64,000 nucleotides of DNA. It comes from Tabrizicola sp. (GTDB lineage: Bacteria > Pseudomonadota > Alphaproteobacteria > Rhodobacterales > Rhodobacteraceae). Position 1 is the first letter of the stretch, and the number at the start of each line of letters is the position of its first letter. Below the pieces are notes generated by a model. That model had not been told where the DNA came from. It worked only from the letters and a program-made list of their open reading frames with translations, and searched no databases. Below are positions 1 through 13,228 of this stretch, piece by piece. The stretch lies in contig NZ_JALHQD010000007.1 in assembly GCF_022842145.1 (NCBI RefSeq), positions 203,159 through 267,158 on the forward strand. Direction: 5' to 3'. Made by a program: the position numbers and the translations under genes.

Positions 1-755
1 TGGAGAGCATCCTCGCCTGGGCCAAGGCCGATGCCCTCAGCGAGCTGACCACGCAGGGCGCGAACCTCTCCGCCCCCTCGCGGGTGGGCGGTGTCGCCTT
101 CGCCTATGGCGCCGCGCTCAAGGTTGTCCCCCAGCCCGCGGGGAAAGCCGAAATCGAGGCTTGGCTGCGGGATCGGTCCAAACAGACGATGGCCTTCTTC
201 GACACCAAAGCCCCGCCCCGTGCCTCGCAGAACAACCTGCGCGCCTGGGCCGGTCTTGCCGTGACGCGCGTGGGCCTGGTGCTGGACGACCCGGCGCTGA
301 TCGACTGGGGCGCCGAGACGCTGCGCCTGGTCGCCTGCACAGCCGAGGCGGACGGCAGCCTGCCGAACGAGATGTGGCGCGGCAAGCTGGCGCTCCACTA
401 CCAGCTGCACGCCGTGGCACCCCTGGTCACCACCGCCGCCCTTCTGCAGGACGAACGGCCCGGGCTTTTCACCGACTGCGACGGCGCCTTGCGGCGCATC
501 GTGGCGTTCACGCTGGACGGTCTGGACGACCCTGCGGCGGTCGAGAAGATCACCGGCAAGAAGCAGACCGTGGGCGGCACCCGCAAGGCGCGTGACTTCG
601 AACTTGCCTGGATCGCGGCCTACCTGACGCTTGACCCCGACCCCGGCATTGCCGCACGGGTGGAAAAGGTGAAGGAACTGGGCAACTCGAAGCTTGGGGG
701 CAACCAGCGGCTCCTGTGGCCGGTCGCAGTTGCGGACGATCCGGTGGATGGCTGA
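1..755 (+). CDS. Alginate lyase family protein, 3' part only
   Basis: The reading frame is open from the window edge (first full codon at 3), so the N-terminus lies outside. The visible part resembles the alpha/alpha-barrel of AlgL-type (A1-III, PL5) alginate lyases: a WAKADAL segment, an NN-x-x-x-W motif (NNLRAW), then LPNEMWRGKLALHYQLHA, which matches the family's LPxE...RALxYHxYA block. The Tyr of the ALxY motif is kept, but the His of the usual NNHxYW motif is Leu here. Activity on alginate is therefore uncertain. The family usually acts in the periplasm; the signal peptide cannot be seen. No neighbouring alginate gene is visible, and rpsT follows 156 bp downstream. Confidence 0.7.
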   Translation, partial: ESILAWAKADALSELTTQGANLSAPSRVGGVAFAYGAALKVVPQPAGKAEIEAWLRDRSKQTMAFFDTKAPPRASQNNLRAWAGLAVTRVGLVLDDPALIDWGAETLRLVACTAEADGSLPNEMWRGKLALHYQLHAVAPLVTTAALLQDERPGLFTDCDGALRRIVAFTLDGLDDPAAVEKITGKKQTVGGTRKARDFELAWIAAYLTLDPDPGIAARVEKVKELGNSKLGGNQRLLWPVAVADDPVDG

Positions 756-911
756 CGCCTTGGGGGTTTCCTTTCCATATGGGTTGGTCTATAGGCCGCC
801 CCACATGCGCGTGGGCCCGCTTAGGCAAGAATCAGATCCATCCCTTCGGATGGGGCCTTCTGGTCTTTCGTGCGACAGAATTGAAACCGATAGACCGCAA
901 GGAAGCCACCA

Positions 912-1187
912 ATGGCAAACACTGAACAGTCCAAGAAACGCGCCCGCCAGTCGGAAGCCCGCTACGCCATCAACAAGGCCCGCCGTTCGCGTATCCGCAC
1001 CTTCCTCCGCAAGGTCGAAGAAGCCATCGCTTCGGGCAATGGCGAAGCCGCTCAGGCCGCGCTGAAGGCCGCCCAGCCGGAACTGGCCCGTGGCGTGACC
1101 AAGGGCGTTCTGCACAAGAACACCGTCGCCCGTAAGATGTCGCGCCTTGCCTCGCGCGTGAAAGCCGCTGGCGTCGCCAAGGAGTGA
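912..1187 (+). CDS. rpsT: 30S ribosomal protein S20
   Basis: Encodes a 91-residue basic protein that binds 16S rRNA in the small subunit early in assembly. The N-terminus ([13 protein letters not shown]) and the Lys/Arg-rich helices with the [14 protein letters not shown] block are typical of S20, and the length is normal. AAGGA lies 8 bases before the ATG. A small hairpin (CCATCC-CTTC-GGATGG, 838-853) sits in the leader between the upstream lyase gene and the start. Placement just upstream of dnaA is the usual order in Rhodobacteraceae. A strong terminator follows, so rpsT is probably monocistronic. Confidence 0.97.
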   Translation: MANTEQSKKRARQSEARYAINKARRSRIRTFLRKVEEAIASGNGEAAQAALKAAQPELARGVTKGVLHKNTVARKMSRLASRVKAAGVAKE

Positions 1188-1225
1188 TCCGGCCCTGACG
1201 GCCCGGACGGACCGAATCCAGAACA

Positions 1226-1266
1226 CGAAGGGCGCGCCCGCAAGGGTTGCGCCCTTCGGCATTTTG
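1226..1266 (+). terminator. Rho-independent terminator of rpsT
   Basis: The inverted repeat CGAAGGGCGC (1226-1235) pairs perfectly with GCGCCCTTCG (1249-1258) and is followed by GCATTTTGG. It begins 38 bp after the rpsT stop. Confidence 0.85.
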
Positions 1267-1706
1267 GCGCCTTCCGGATGAGCGTTTTCGGCCCCCCGTT
1301 GCCGATTTGCCAGAGCCTCCGGATTCGGGTTTGGGGAATCTCTGTCAAGCGCGTTGTTCGGTTGCAGAGCCTGCGCGGGGGTTGTTACCGTGACGCTGCG
1401 ATTCACTTCGTCTTGGGGGACATAACGGGTCGCAAAGGGAAAGCTGCTGCACGGGGCGGGCGACCAAAAGGCCGTCAAACCCGAGTTTTCCATTTGCGAT
1501 CATAGGGTTGGAGGCAGCATTCAAGCTGTCCCGTCTGTACGGCAGGAACCGGCAAGCCGGGTCAGCCTGTCGTGCGTTGTTCTGTCCTACCTGACCAGTC
1601 CGTCCGCGAACGTCCGAAAGGGTGGCGCGGTGGCATGGGCGAAGTGGCTCGTGGCGGAGAAAGGACCGACAAGCCTGTTCGGTCCGAGGATATTGGCAGG
1701 TTAAGA
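1267..1706. other. Gene-free region upstream of dnaA
   Basis: This 440-bp stretch lies between the rpsT terminator and the dnaA start. No convincing coding sequence is present. The dnaA frame stays open back to 1572, but the family start is at 1707. I looked for DnaA boxes (TTATNCACA) and found only poor matches such as TTTTCCATT near 1485, so there is no box cluster that would mark an origin here. It presumably carries the dnaA promoter, which I cannot place with confidence. Confidence 0.6.
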
Positions 1707-3068
1707 ATGACGAATGAAGCCTGGGGGCAGGTTCGGGAAGAGTTGATCAAGCGGGTTGGCAAGAACAACTATACGACCTGGATCGAACCGCTGAAGCTTT
1801 CGGATCTGAAGAACGGCGTCGCACGCTTCGAAGTGCCGACGATCTTCTTCGGCGACTGGGTTCAGCGCAACTACGCCGACCATATCCGCACCCAACTGGC
1901 CAGCACCGGGGCCACGGTGGACCGCATCGAATTCGCCGTTGGCACCGCTCCGGTCGTCGCCCGCCCCGTTGCGGCCGCCGCCCGGCCAGCCGCCAAGGCC
2001 AGCCGCCCGCGCGCCGCGGACGAAGAGCTTCCGGGTGCCCCGCTGGACGCCCGCTTCACCTTCGACAGTTTCGTCGTCGGCAAGCCCAACGAACTGGCCC
2101 ATGCCGCCGCCCGCCGGGTGGCCGAGGGCGGGCCGGTGACGTTCAATCCGCTGTTCCTTTACGGCGGCGTCGGTCTGGGCAAGACCCACCTTATGCATGC
2201 CATCGCGCATGAACTTCAGGCCCGCCGCCCCGAGCTGCGCGTGCTGTACCTGTCCGCAGAACAGTTCATGTACCGCTTCGTGCAGGCCTTGCGTGACCGT
2301 CAGGTCATGGATTTCAAGGAACTGTTCCGCTCCGTCGATGTCCTGATGGTGGATGATGTCCAGTTCATCGCCGGCAAGGATTCCACCCAGGAGGAATTCT
2401 TCCACACGTTCAACGCCTTGGTGGACGCAAATAAGCAGATCGTCATTTCCGCCGACCGCGCCCCGGGCGAGATCAAGGATCTTGAAGACCGCATCAAGTC
2501 GCGCCTGCAATGTGGGCTTGTCGTCGACCTGCACCCGACGGACTACGAACTCCGTCTTGGCATCCTGCAGCAGAAGGTCGACTTCTACCGCTCGCAGTAC
2601 AAGGGCCTGGTGCTCGCTGCCGGCGTGCTGGAATTCCTTGCGCACCGCATCACCACCAACGTCCGCGTGCTTGAAGGCGCTCTGACCCGGCTTTTCGCCT
2701 TCGCCAGCCTCGTGGGCCGCGAGATCACCTTGGACCTCGCCCAGGACTGCCTGGCCGACATCCTGCGCTCCTCGGACCGGAAGCTTTCGATCGAGGAAAT
2801 CCAGCGCAAGGTGGCCGAGCATTACAACATCCGCCTGTCCGACATGATCGGGCCGAAGCGGCTGCGCAACATCGCGCGGCCCCGGCAGGTGGCGATGTAT
2901 CTGTCCAAGCAGCTGACCCCGCGCTCGCTTCCCGAGATCGGCCGTCGCTTCGGGGGCCGCGACCACACCACGATCATGCACGGCGTGCGCAAGATTGAAG
3001 AGCTGATGACCATCGACAGTCAGTTGGCCGACGATCTGCAGCTTCTGCGCCGCCTTCTGCAGGGCTAA
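1707..3068 (+). CDS. dnaA: Chromosomal replication initiator protein DnaA
   Basis: DnaA binds DnaA boxes at oriC, opens the duplex in its ATP form and recruits the helicase. The ATG at 1707 (MTNEAWGQV) matches the usual N-terminus and gives 453 residues; an open extension back to 1572 is unlikely to be translated. Domain I is about residues 1-80, followed by an Ala/Pro-rich linker to about 115. The AAA+ domain has Walker A GGVGLGKT at 153-160 and Walker B LMVDDVQF near 215. The C-terminal box-binding helix-turn-helix contains the signature GGRDHTTIMHGVRKI. dnaN and recF follow in the same direction, as in most bacteria. Confidence 0.98.
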   Translation: MTNEAWGQVREELIKRVGKNNYTTWIEPLKLSDLKNGVARFEVPTIFFGDWVQRNYADHIRTQLASTGATVDRIEFAVGTAPVVARPVAAAARPAAKASRPRAADEELPGAPLDARFTFDSFVVGKPNELAHAAARRVAEGGPVTFNPLFLYGGVGLGKTHLMHAIAHELQARRPELRVLYLSAEQFMYRFVQALRDRQVMDFKELFRSVDVLMVDDVQFIAGKDSTQEEFFHTFNALVDANKQIVISADRAPGEIKDLEDRIKSRLQCGLVVDLHPTDYELRLGILQQKVDFYRSQYKGLVLAAGVLEFLAHRITTNVRVLEGALTRLFAFASLVGREITLDLAQDCLADILRSSDRKLSIEEIQRKVAEHYNIRLSDMIGPKRLRNIARPRQVAMYLSKQLTPRSLPEIGRRFGGRDHTTIMHGVRKIEELMTIDSQLADDLQLLRRLLQG

Positions 3069-3071
3069 TCG

Positions 3072-3092
3072 GGGGCCGCACTTGACGGCCCC
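3072..3092 (+). terminator. Hairpin after dnaA
   Basis: GGGGCCG (3072-3078) pairs with CGGCCCC (3086-3092) across a 7-base loop, starting 3 bases after the dnaA stop. There is no T-run, so it may only partly separate dnaA from dnaN transcription. Confidence 0.45.
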
Positions 3093-3121
3093 GTGAAACC
3101 TTCGCACAGTCCATCCAACAC

Positions 3122-3149
3122 TTGTGAACCGGTAAAACCCGGATAAATT
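3122..3149 (+). promoter_or_regulatory. Possible dnaN promoter
   Basis: TTGTGA (3122-3127) and TAAATT (3144-3149) are separated by 16 bp and lie 36 bp before the dnaN ATG. The match to a housekeeping sigma promoter is moderate. Confidence 0.35.
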
Positions 3150-3185
3150 CGTCGTCCCTTCAAAGGGTCGGCAGGGGGAAGCCAG

Positions 3186-4304
3186 ATGAAGCTCAGCATC
3201 GAACGCGCCACGCTGTTGAAAGCGCTCGCCCAGGCGCAGTCCGTGGTCGAACGCCGCAACACCATCCCGATCCTCGCCAACGTCCTGATCGAGGCCGAGG
3301 GGGCGCAGGTTTCCTTCCGCGCCACCGACCTCGACATCGAGGTCGTGGACCGCGCCCCCGCGATGGTGGAACGCCCCGGCTCCACCACCGTCTCGGCCGT
3401 CATGCTGCACGAGATCACCCGCAAGCTGCCCGACGGGTCGCTGGTCAACCTGACCGAAGACGCCGCCTCGGGCCGCCTGACCATCGCGGCCGGCCGCTCG
3501 ACCTTCAGCCTTGCAACCCTGCCGAAGGAAGACTTCCCGGTCATGGCGACCTCCGAGTATTCCTCGAACTTCTCGGCCCCCGCGCCAGTCCTGCGCAGGC
3601 TGTTCGACAAGGCGAAGTTCGCAATCTCGACCGAGGAAACCCGCTACTACCTGAACGGCGTCTACATGCACGTCTCCACGGGCGAATCCGGCAAGGTCCT
3701 GCGCTGCGTCGCGACCGACGGCCACCGCCTGGCCCGCATCGACGCCCCCCTGCCCGAAGGCGCCGACGACATGCCCGGCGTGATCGTCCCGCGCAAGACT
3801 GTCGGCGAACTGCGCAAGCTCCTCGACGATGACGAGGCGACCATTGCCGTCTCGGTCTCCGAAACCAAAGTCCGCTTTGCGACGCCCGTCATCACCCTGA
3901 CTTCCAAGGTCATCGACGGGACCTTCCCCGACTACACCCGCGTCATCCCGACCGGGAACACGCGCAAGCTGGAAGTCGATGCCTCGGAATTCGCCAAGGC
4001 AGTTGACCGGGTGGCCACCGTCTCCTCCGAACGCTCCCGCGCCGTGAAGCTGTCGCTTGAGGAGGACCGGCTGGTCCTGTCCGTAAACTCGCCCGACAGT
4101 GGTGCCGCCGAGGAAGAACTGGCCGTGGCTTACGGCGACGAACGGCTGGAGATCGGCTTCAACGCCAAGTACCTTCTGGAAATCGCCAGTCAGGTCGACC
4201 GCGAGAATGCCGTTTTCCTGTTCAACTCCGCCGCCGATCCGACCCTGATGCGCGAAGGCAACGACCTCTCGGCAGTCTATGTCGTCATGCCGATGCGGGT
4301 CTGA
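3186..4304 (+). CDS. dnaN: DNA polymerase III beta sliding clamp
   Basis: Encodes the 372-residue sliding clamp subunit; a dimer encircles DNA and tethers polymerase III and other clamp-binding enzymes. The sequence has the three-fold repeated clamp fold of the family: MKLSIERATLLKALAQAQSVVERRNTIPIL at the start, the KFAISTEETRYYLNGVY block in the middle domain, and the C-terminal MPMRV that ends on the conserved M-P-(M)-R pattern. Length is normal. A GGGGGAAG Shine-Dalgarno lies just ahead. It sits 117 bp after dnaA and 35 bp before recF, and is probably co-transcribed with recF. Confidence 0.98.
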   Translation: MKLSIERATLLKALAQAQSVVERRNTIPILANVLIEAEGAQVSFRATDLDIEVVDRAPAMVERPGSTTVSAVMLHEITRKLPDGSLVNLTEDAASGRLTIAAGRSTFSLATLPKEDFPVMATSEYSSNFSAPAPVLRRLFDKAKFAISTEETRYYLNGVYMHVSTGESGKVLRCVATDGHRLARIDAPLPEGADDMPGVIVPRKTVGELRKLLDDDEATIAVSVSETKVRFATPVITLTSKVIDGTFPDYTRVIPTGNTRKLEVDASEFAKAVDRVATVSSERSRAVKLSLEEDRLVLSVNSPDSGAAEEELAVAYGDERLEIGFNAKYLLEIASQVDRENAVFLFNSAADPTLMREGNDLSAVYVVMPMRV

Positions 4305-4339
4305 TCCACTTCAAACGTCTGGACTGAAAGGACATTCCG

Positions 4340-5431
4340 GTGGGCGGTCTCGCGATCGAAACCCTCGCGCTGACGCATTTCCGCAGCCACCGGTCCACCC
4401 GGCTGGCCTTTGACGGCCGCCCCGTCGCCATCACCGGCCCCAATGGCGCGGGCAAGACCAACATCCTGGAAGCGGTGTCCCTTCTTTCCCCCGGTCGCGG
4501 CCTCAGACGTGCCGCCGCCGAGGATTTGGCCCGCCGACCCGAATCCCTTGGCTGGAAGATCACCGCCACCGTCCAGGGCCTTTCCGCCGCGCATGAGCTG
4601 GAAACCTGGGCCGAACCCGGCGAACCGCGTCAGGTGCGCATCGATGGCAAGGCTGCCACGCAAGCAAGCCTCGGCCGCATCCTCCGCGTCCTCTGGCTGG
4701 TCCCGGCGATGGACCGGCTCTGGATCGAATCCGCCGAGGGCCGCCGCCGGTTCCTTGACCGCATGACGCTGTCCTTCTTCCCCGAGCATGCCGAACAATC
4801 GCTCACATACGAAAAGGCGATGCGCGACCGGAACCGGCTGATCAAGGATCAAGTGACCGACGCGCACTGGTATGCCGCCCTCGAAGCCCAAATGGCCGAG
4901 GCGGGGGAAGCTATCACCCGGCACCGTCGCGCCACCATCGCCCGCATCGCCACCGCCGCTGACCCGACCAGCGCCTTCCCCTCGGCCGACCTGACCCTCA
5001 CCGGGCCCGAGGGCGCCGACGAGCCCGCCGATCTTGCCTTGGCCCTGTCCGAGGGCCGCCGCCGTGACATCGCCGCCGGCCGAACGCTTGTCGGCCCGCA
5101 CCGCGCCGACCTCCTGGCCCGCTACAGCGCCAAGAACGTCCCCGCTGATCAATGTTCCACCGGCGAACAGAAGGCGCTTCTCATCAGCCTGATCCTCGCC
5201 AACGCCCGCGCCCTGGCCCAGGACCTGGGCCGCGCGCCGATCCTCCTGCTCGACGAAGTCGCCGCCCACCTGGACGAACACCGCCGCGCCGCGCTCTATG
5301 ACGAGATTTGTGCGCTCGATGCCCAAGCCCTGATGACCGGAACCGAGTCCGAGCTTTTCACGGCATTGGGCACCCGGGGGCGGAGCCTTCCTATCCTGGA
5401 ACAGGACGGCATCTCCGAGGTGAAGCAATGA
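4340..5431 (+). CDS. recF: DNA replication and repair protein RecF
   Basis: RecF is an SMC-like ATPase that helps load RecA at single-strand gaps with RecO and RecR. The 363-residue product has Walker A GPNGAGKTN near residue 35, the signature region STGEQKALL, and Walker B LLLDEVAAHLD, all in order. The GTG start at 4340 is chosen because AAAGGA lies 7 bases upstream and the LALTHFRSHRS N-terminus matches the family. Its stop overlaps the next gene by ATGA, implying translational coupling to the acetyltransferase. Confidence 0.96.
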   Translation: MGGLAIETLALTHFRSHRSTRLAFDGRPVAITGPNGAGKTNILEAVSLLSPGRGLRRAAAEDLARRPESLGWKITATVQGLSAAHELETWAEPGEPRQVRIDGKAATQASLGRILRVLWLVPAMDRLWIESAEGRRRFLDRMTLSFFPEHAEQSLTYEKAMRDRNRLIKDQVTDAHWYAALEAQMAEAGEAITRHRRATIARIATAADPTSAFPSADLTLTGPEGADEPADLALALSEGRRRDIAAGRTLVGPHRADLLARYSAKNVPADQCSTGEQKALLISLILANARALAQDLGRAPILLLDEVAAHLDEHRRAALYDEICALDAQALMTGTESELFTALGTRGRSLPILEQDGISEVKQ

Positions 5432-5955
5432 CTATCGAGACAATACCTGAACACTTGCTCACAAATGCTGACGAGGTTGCGATTGCGGCCCTGCTGGCGC
5501 GCTGCTTCACGACCGATTTCGGCGGCCGCAGCTACTTCCAGACCCGACACAGCTGGCGTCACGTGATCCGCAACGACGGCATCGCGGCCCACCTCGCCGT
5601 GCAGCTTCGCGCAGTGCGACTCGGGGCGGAAATCGTCACCATCGCCGGCATCGCTGACGTCGCCACCGAACCCGACCACCGGGGGCAGGGCCACGCCGCG
5701 AGCCTTCTGCAGGCGGCCCTGCAAACTGCGCGCCAGTCCCCGGCCCAGCATGTCCTGCTGTTCGGGACCGCCAAGCTGTATCCCGCTGCCGGGTTCCGCC
5801 CCATCGCGAACCCCCTGACCTACATCGACCTGACCGGCGCCAGCACCGGCCCATTGCATCGAAACAGGCCCGAGGACCACCTGCAAGTGCTTGACCTGAA
5901 AGACCAACCCTGGAACTCAGCCAAGCCCCTCGACCTCCTCGGTGGGCTGTTCTAA
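5428..5955 (+). CDS. GNAT family N-acetyltransferase
   Basis: A 175-residue protein with a GNAT fold. The acetyl-CoA binding motif A is visible as ADVATEPDHRGQGHAASLL, with the Q/R-x-x-G-x-G/A pattern, and a later FGTAKLYPAAGFRPI segment matches motif B. The start at 5428 overlaps the recF stop (ATGA), so it is probably translated together with recF. The acceptor substrate cannot be deduced; such genes act on small molecules, ribosomal proteins or peptide N-termini. Confidence 0.85.
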   Translation: MTIETIPEHLLTNADEVAIAALLARCFTTDFGGRSYFQTRHSWRHVIRNDGIAAHLAVQLRAVRLGAEIVTIAGIADVATEPDHRGQGHAASLLQAALQTARQSPAQHVLLFGTAKLYPAAGFRPIANPLTYIDLTGASTGPLHRNRPEDHLQVLDLKDQPWNSAKPLDLLGGLF

Positions 5956-5964
5956 AGCTGGCAC

Positions 5965-6585
5965 ATGACCGTCTCCCTGCACGAACTCCTCCTTTACGCG
6001 CTTGGCATGGCCGGCCTCTGGGCCGTCCCCGGCCCGGTCTGGGTCGCACTGACCGCCCGCGCGCTGTCGGGCGGTTTCGCCTCGGCCTGGCCGCTGGCCG
6101 TCGGCGTCGCTTTGGGCGACCTGATCTGGCCCCTCGCCGCGATCCTGGGGCTGACCTGGATCGAAAGCAGCTACGGCGATTTTCTCAGCATCCTCCGCTG
6201 GGTCGCCGCCGCGATCTTCGTGGTCATGGGGGTGCTGCTGATCCGCAAGCCCGCAGCCACGATGAACGCCGATAGCCGGCTCACAAGACCCGGCATGCTG
6301 GCAGGCTTCACCGTCGGCGTGGCAGCGGTGATCGGGAACCCCAAGGCAATCCTGTTCTACATGGGCGCGCTGCCGGGTTTCTTCACGCTTGAGGCCCTGA
6401 CCGCCCCCGACATCGCCGTCATCATCGCACTTTCGGCGCTGATCCCGGCGGCGGGAAACCTGGGGCTTGCGCTCTTCCTCGACCGGGCAAGGCAGCTTCT
6501 GTCCAGCCCCGAGAGCGTGCGCAAACTGAACGTCGGATCGGGCATCCTGCTGATCGGCGTCGGACTGGTCATCCCCTTCCTCTAA
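5965..6585 (+). CDS. LysE/RhtB family amino-acid exporter
   Basis: A 206-residue integral membrane protein with about six hydrophobic segments. It has the family landmarks: a variant of the N-terminal PGP motif (AVPGPVWVALTARALSGG) followed by GVALGDLIWPLAA, and GNPKAILFYMGALPGFF after the third or fourth segment, matching the NPKxxLFF motif of LysE-type translocators. The likely role is proton-driven export of an amino acid or derivative across the inner membrane; the substrate is unknown. It starts 9 bp after the acetyltransferase gene and probably shares its transcript. Confidence 0.85.
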   Translation: MTVSLHELLLYALGMAGLWAVPGPVWVALTARALSGGFASAWPLAVGVALGDLIWPLAAILGLTWIESSYGDFLSILRWVAAAIFVVMGVLLIRKPAATMNADSRLTRPGMLAGFTVGVAAVIGNPKAILFYMGALPGFFTLEALTAPDIAVIIALSALIPAAGNLGLALFLDRARQLLSSPESVRKLNVGSGILLIGVGLVIPFL

Positions 6586-6608
6586 CTACCAAATCTTGTG
6601 GGCAAGGG

Positions 6609-11161
<4,553 letters not shown>

Positions 11162-11162
<1 letters not shown>

Positions 11163-12148
11163 TACTGCAGCGTCCCGTATTGCGACGCCAGCTTGTTCAC
11201 CAGCCGGTAGGCCCGAACCAGCCGCAGCGGAGGAATGTCCGGCTGAATGAAGTGCCCGCCGTTGAAGATGAACCCGCCGCCCGGCGCATAGATGCCGAAC
11301 CGTTCGGTGATGTATTCGTCCAGTTCCTCGCCGTCGTACTTCAACAGACCGTCGATCACGTCCAAGGACCCGTAGATCGTGATCTTGTCGCCCCACTTCT
11401 CCTTGACCTCGCGCGGGTTGATCCCGGCGCTTTCCTGCACGGGGTGCCACGAGGTGTAGCCCATCTCGATGATGTCATCGACGACCTGCAGGATGTAGCC
11501 GTCTGAATGCAGGTTGACCGGCATCCCCCTGGATCTTGCGTGCTGCACCACCCGCATCGCATAGGGCTTGATCAGCGCCCGCCAGGATTTCGGCGAAAAC
11601 AGCATCGTCCCGTTCGACCCCCAGTCGTCCGACAGGGTCATCATGTCCACCCCGGCCTCGATCATCTGGTCGACCTGGATGCACATCCAGTCGGCATAGC
11701 GGTCGAAAAAGTTGGCCATCAGCTGCGGGTTGCCGCCCAGGTTCATCCAGCAGTTCTCGATCCCCAGAAAGGACGACGTCCCCTCGACCATCCCCCAGCA
11801 ATGCGCCAGCACGCAGCGCTTGCCCTTGTGGTCGCGGATCGCCGTGGCGATGTTCGTGCCGCCGAAATCATAGTTCCAGTCGGTGAAATTCAGCCACTTC
11901 GGATCGCGCGGGTCCTCCAGCGGAACATCGGCCAGCTCGTGGATGTCGAACTTGCGGCCGTGCTGGTTGGGGAAGGGCATGAGGCCGACGAAGACGTCGA
12001 TGCCGAACTCCTCGATGAACTTCTCGCGCGGGCCGTAATCGGCCTCCAGCCGTTCCAGGAATTGCTTCTGGTACAGCCAGCAGTCGATGGGCGTGCGGTC
12101 CACCGGCTGGTGATTGATCGTCGCCATCACGCGTTCATAACCGTTCAT
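11162..12148 (-). CDS. Uroporphyrinogen decarboxylase family protein, unknown role
   Basis: A 328-residue TIM-barrel protein of the UroD/MtaA superfamily, unlikely to be a heme enzyme given its place inside the rhamnose operon. Family landmarks are DDWGS at 174-178, NLHSDGYI around 212-219, and GGGFIFNGGHFIQPDIPP at about 290-307. Corrinoid methyltransferases of this superfamily use His-x-Cys for zinc; here the position reads HSDG, so the thiol ligand is absent. The ATG at 12148 is preferred over 12154 because GGAGG is then 7 bases away, and it overlaps the upstream stop as ATGA. It may modify or demodify a rhamnose derivative, but this is speculation. Confidence 0.75.
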
Positions 12149-13200
12149 TCGCATTCCTCCAGAAGCAGCATCCGCCGCCAGTCCTCCAGCCCCACCCCCG
12201 CGACGAATTCGGAGTGGAACCCTTCCCAATGCACCTGCTCCCATTGTGGAACGATGCCCCGGATCTCGGCCGGGCATTTGCGGATCAATTCGGCATAGGC
12301 GCTTTCCAACAGCCGGTAACCCGAAGTCTTCGAGACCTTGTACGCCGGATGTGGCGCGATCAGCCCGTCCTCGACCATCGCCTGATCCAGCACGTCCGAC
12401 ATCTGGTGCAGAAGTTCCAGCTTCCGCTCCCAAGTCGTGCCAAGCCTTGGCGCTTCCTCGACAATCGCCGCCAGCCGCGCCCCCATCCGGGGCAGGCGGT
12501 GGAACATCACCGTCAGCCATTTGTCATAAGGGTAGTATTGCCGGTCCAAGAGGAAGGCCATTTGCACCCCCCACCGAAGGCTCCGCGCGAAGGTGGTGTT
12601 GGCGTAAAGCTCGTTGTTCCGCAGCAGCGCCCGTTTCAGCGCATAAACCCCCATGCCGCTGAAATAGCGGCACCAATGCGCCAGCCGCCGCAGCCTGACC
12701 TCCTCGGGGTAATAGCCGTCCAGCGCCTCCCGCACCGCGGAAAATCGGCCCGAAGGGTCATGCCAGACCTCCCCGGCGACAACATGCATCATGTCCTCCT
12801 CCGGGATCGCCAGCCACTCGGCATGGGTCTGCGGTGGATGGTCCAGCCCGATGGTCGACCGCAGGTGATGCTCCAGCGAGGCCAGCGCGACGCCCTTGGT
12901 CCGGGTGTAGCCCTCGCGCAACTCCCGCCCCCGCCAACACGAGGGCAACCCCTCGGCCAGCGCATCCTCGATCAACGCTCCGCGCGCGGCCATCACCCCC
13001 TCGGGCAGCAGCACATTCACCCGCAGGCCGAAGTGGTGGTCGGTGGAATACTCGTCATCCAGCCGCAGCACTTCGGACCCGTAGCCGAAGACCCCCGCCG
13101 CCATCTGCTTCGTCTCCTCGGGAAAGCGCGCGGCCAACAGGGGCAGCACCACCTCGTCCCAGAAGGCATGGCTTTCGTCGATGATCGAGTGTTTTTCCAT
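12145..13200 (-). CDS. DUF4037 domain protein, nucleotidyltransferase-like
   Basis: A 351-residue soluble protein matching the DUF4037 family. Residues about 38-58 (GVFGYGSEVLRLDDEYSTDH) show the Gly-Ser followed by spaced acidic residues of the minimal nucleotidyltransferase fold. The rest is helical, with many aromatic residues (AHWCRYFSGMGVYALKRALLRNNE). Function is unknown; it might transfer a nucleotide to a protein or small molecule. It lies 28 bp after rhaI and overlaps the UroD-like gene by four bases, so it is a firm member of the rhamnose operon. GGGGAGG lies 8 bases before the ATG. Confidence 0.8.
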   Translation of the reverse strand: MEKHSIIDESHAFWDEVVLPLLAARFPEETKQMAAGVFGYGSEVLRLDDEYSTDHHFGLRVNVLLPEGVMAARGALIEDALAEGLPSCWRGRELREGYTRTKGVALASLEHHLRSTIGLDHPPQTHAEWLAIPEEDMMHVVAGEVWHDPSGRFSAVREALDGYYPEEVRLRRLAHWCRYFSGMGVYALKRALLRNNELYANTTFARSLRWGVQMAFLLDRQYYPYDKWLTVMFHRLPRMGARLAAIVEEAPRLGTTWERKLELLHQMSDVLDQAMVEDGLIAPHPAYKVSKTSGYRLLESAYAELIRKCPAEIRGIVPQWEQVHWEGFHSEFVAGVGLEDWRRMLLLEECE

Positions 13201-13228
13201 CCAACCGGCCTCCCCTCCGGTGCGGACC

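Noticed and set aside
1267..1706. Chromosomal origin upstream of dnaA
   Set aside because: No cluster of DnaA boxes or AT-rich unwinding region was found.
1701..3725. 674-codon open frame on the minus strand across dnaA and dnaN
   Set aside because: It is antisense to two certain genes, has low-complexity Gly/Asp/Val-rich composition, and no family similarity; such frames are common where third positions are GC-rich.
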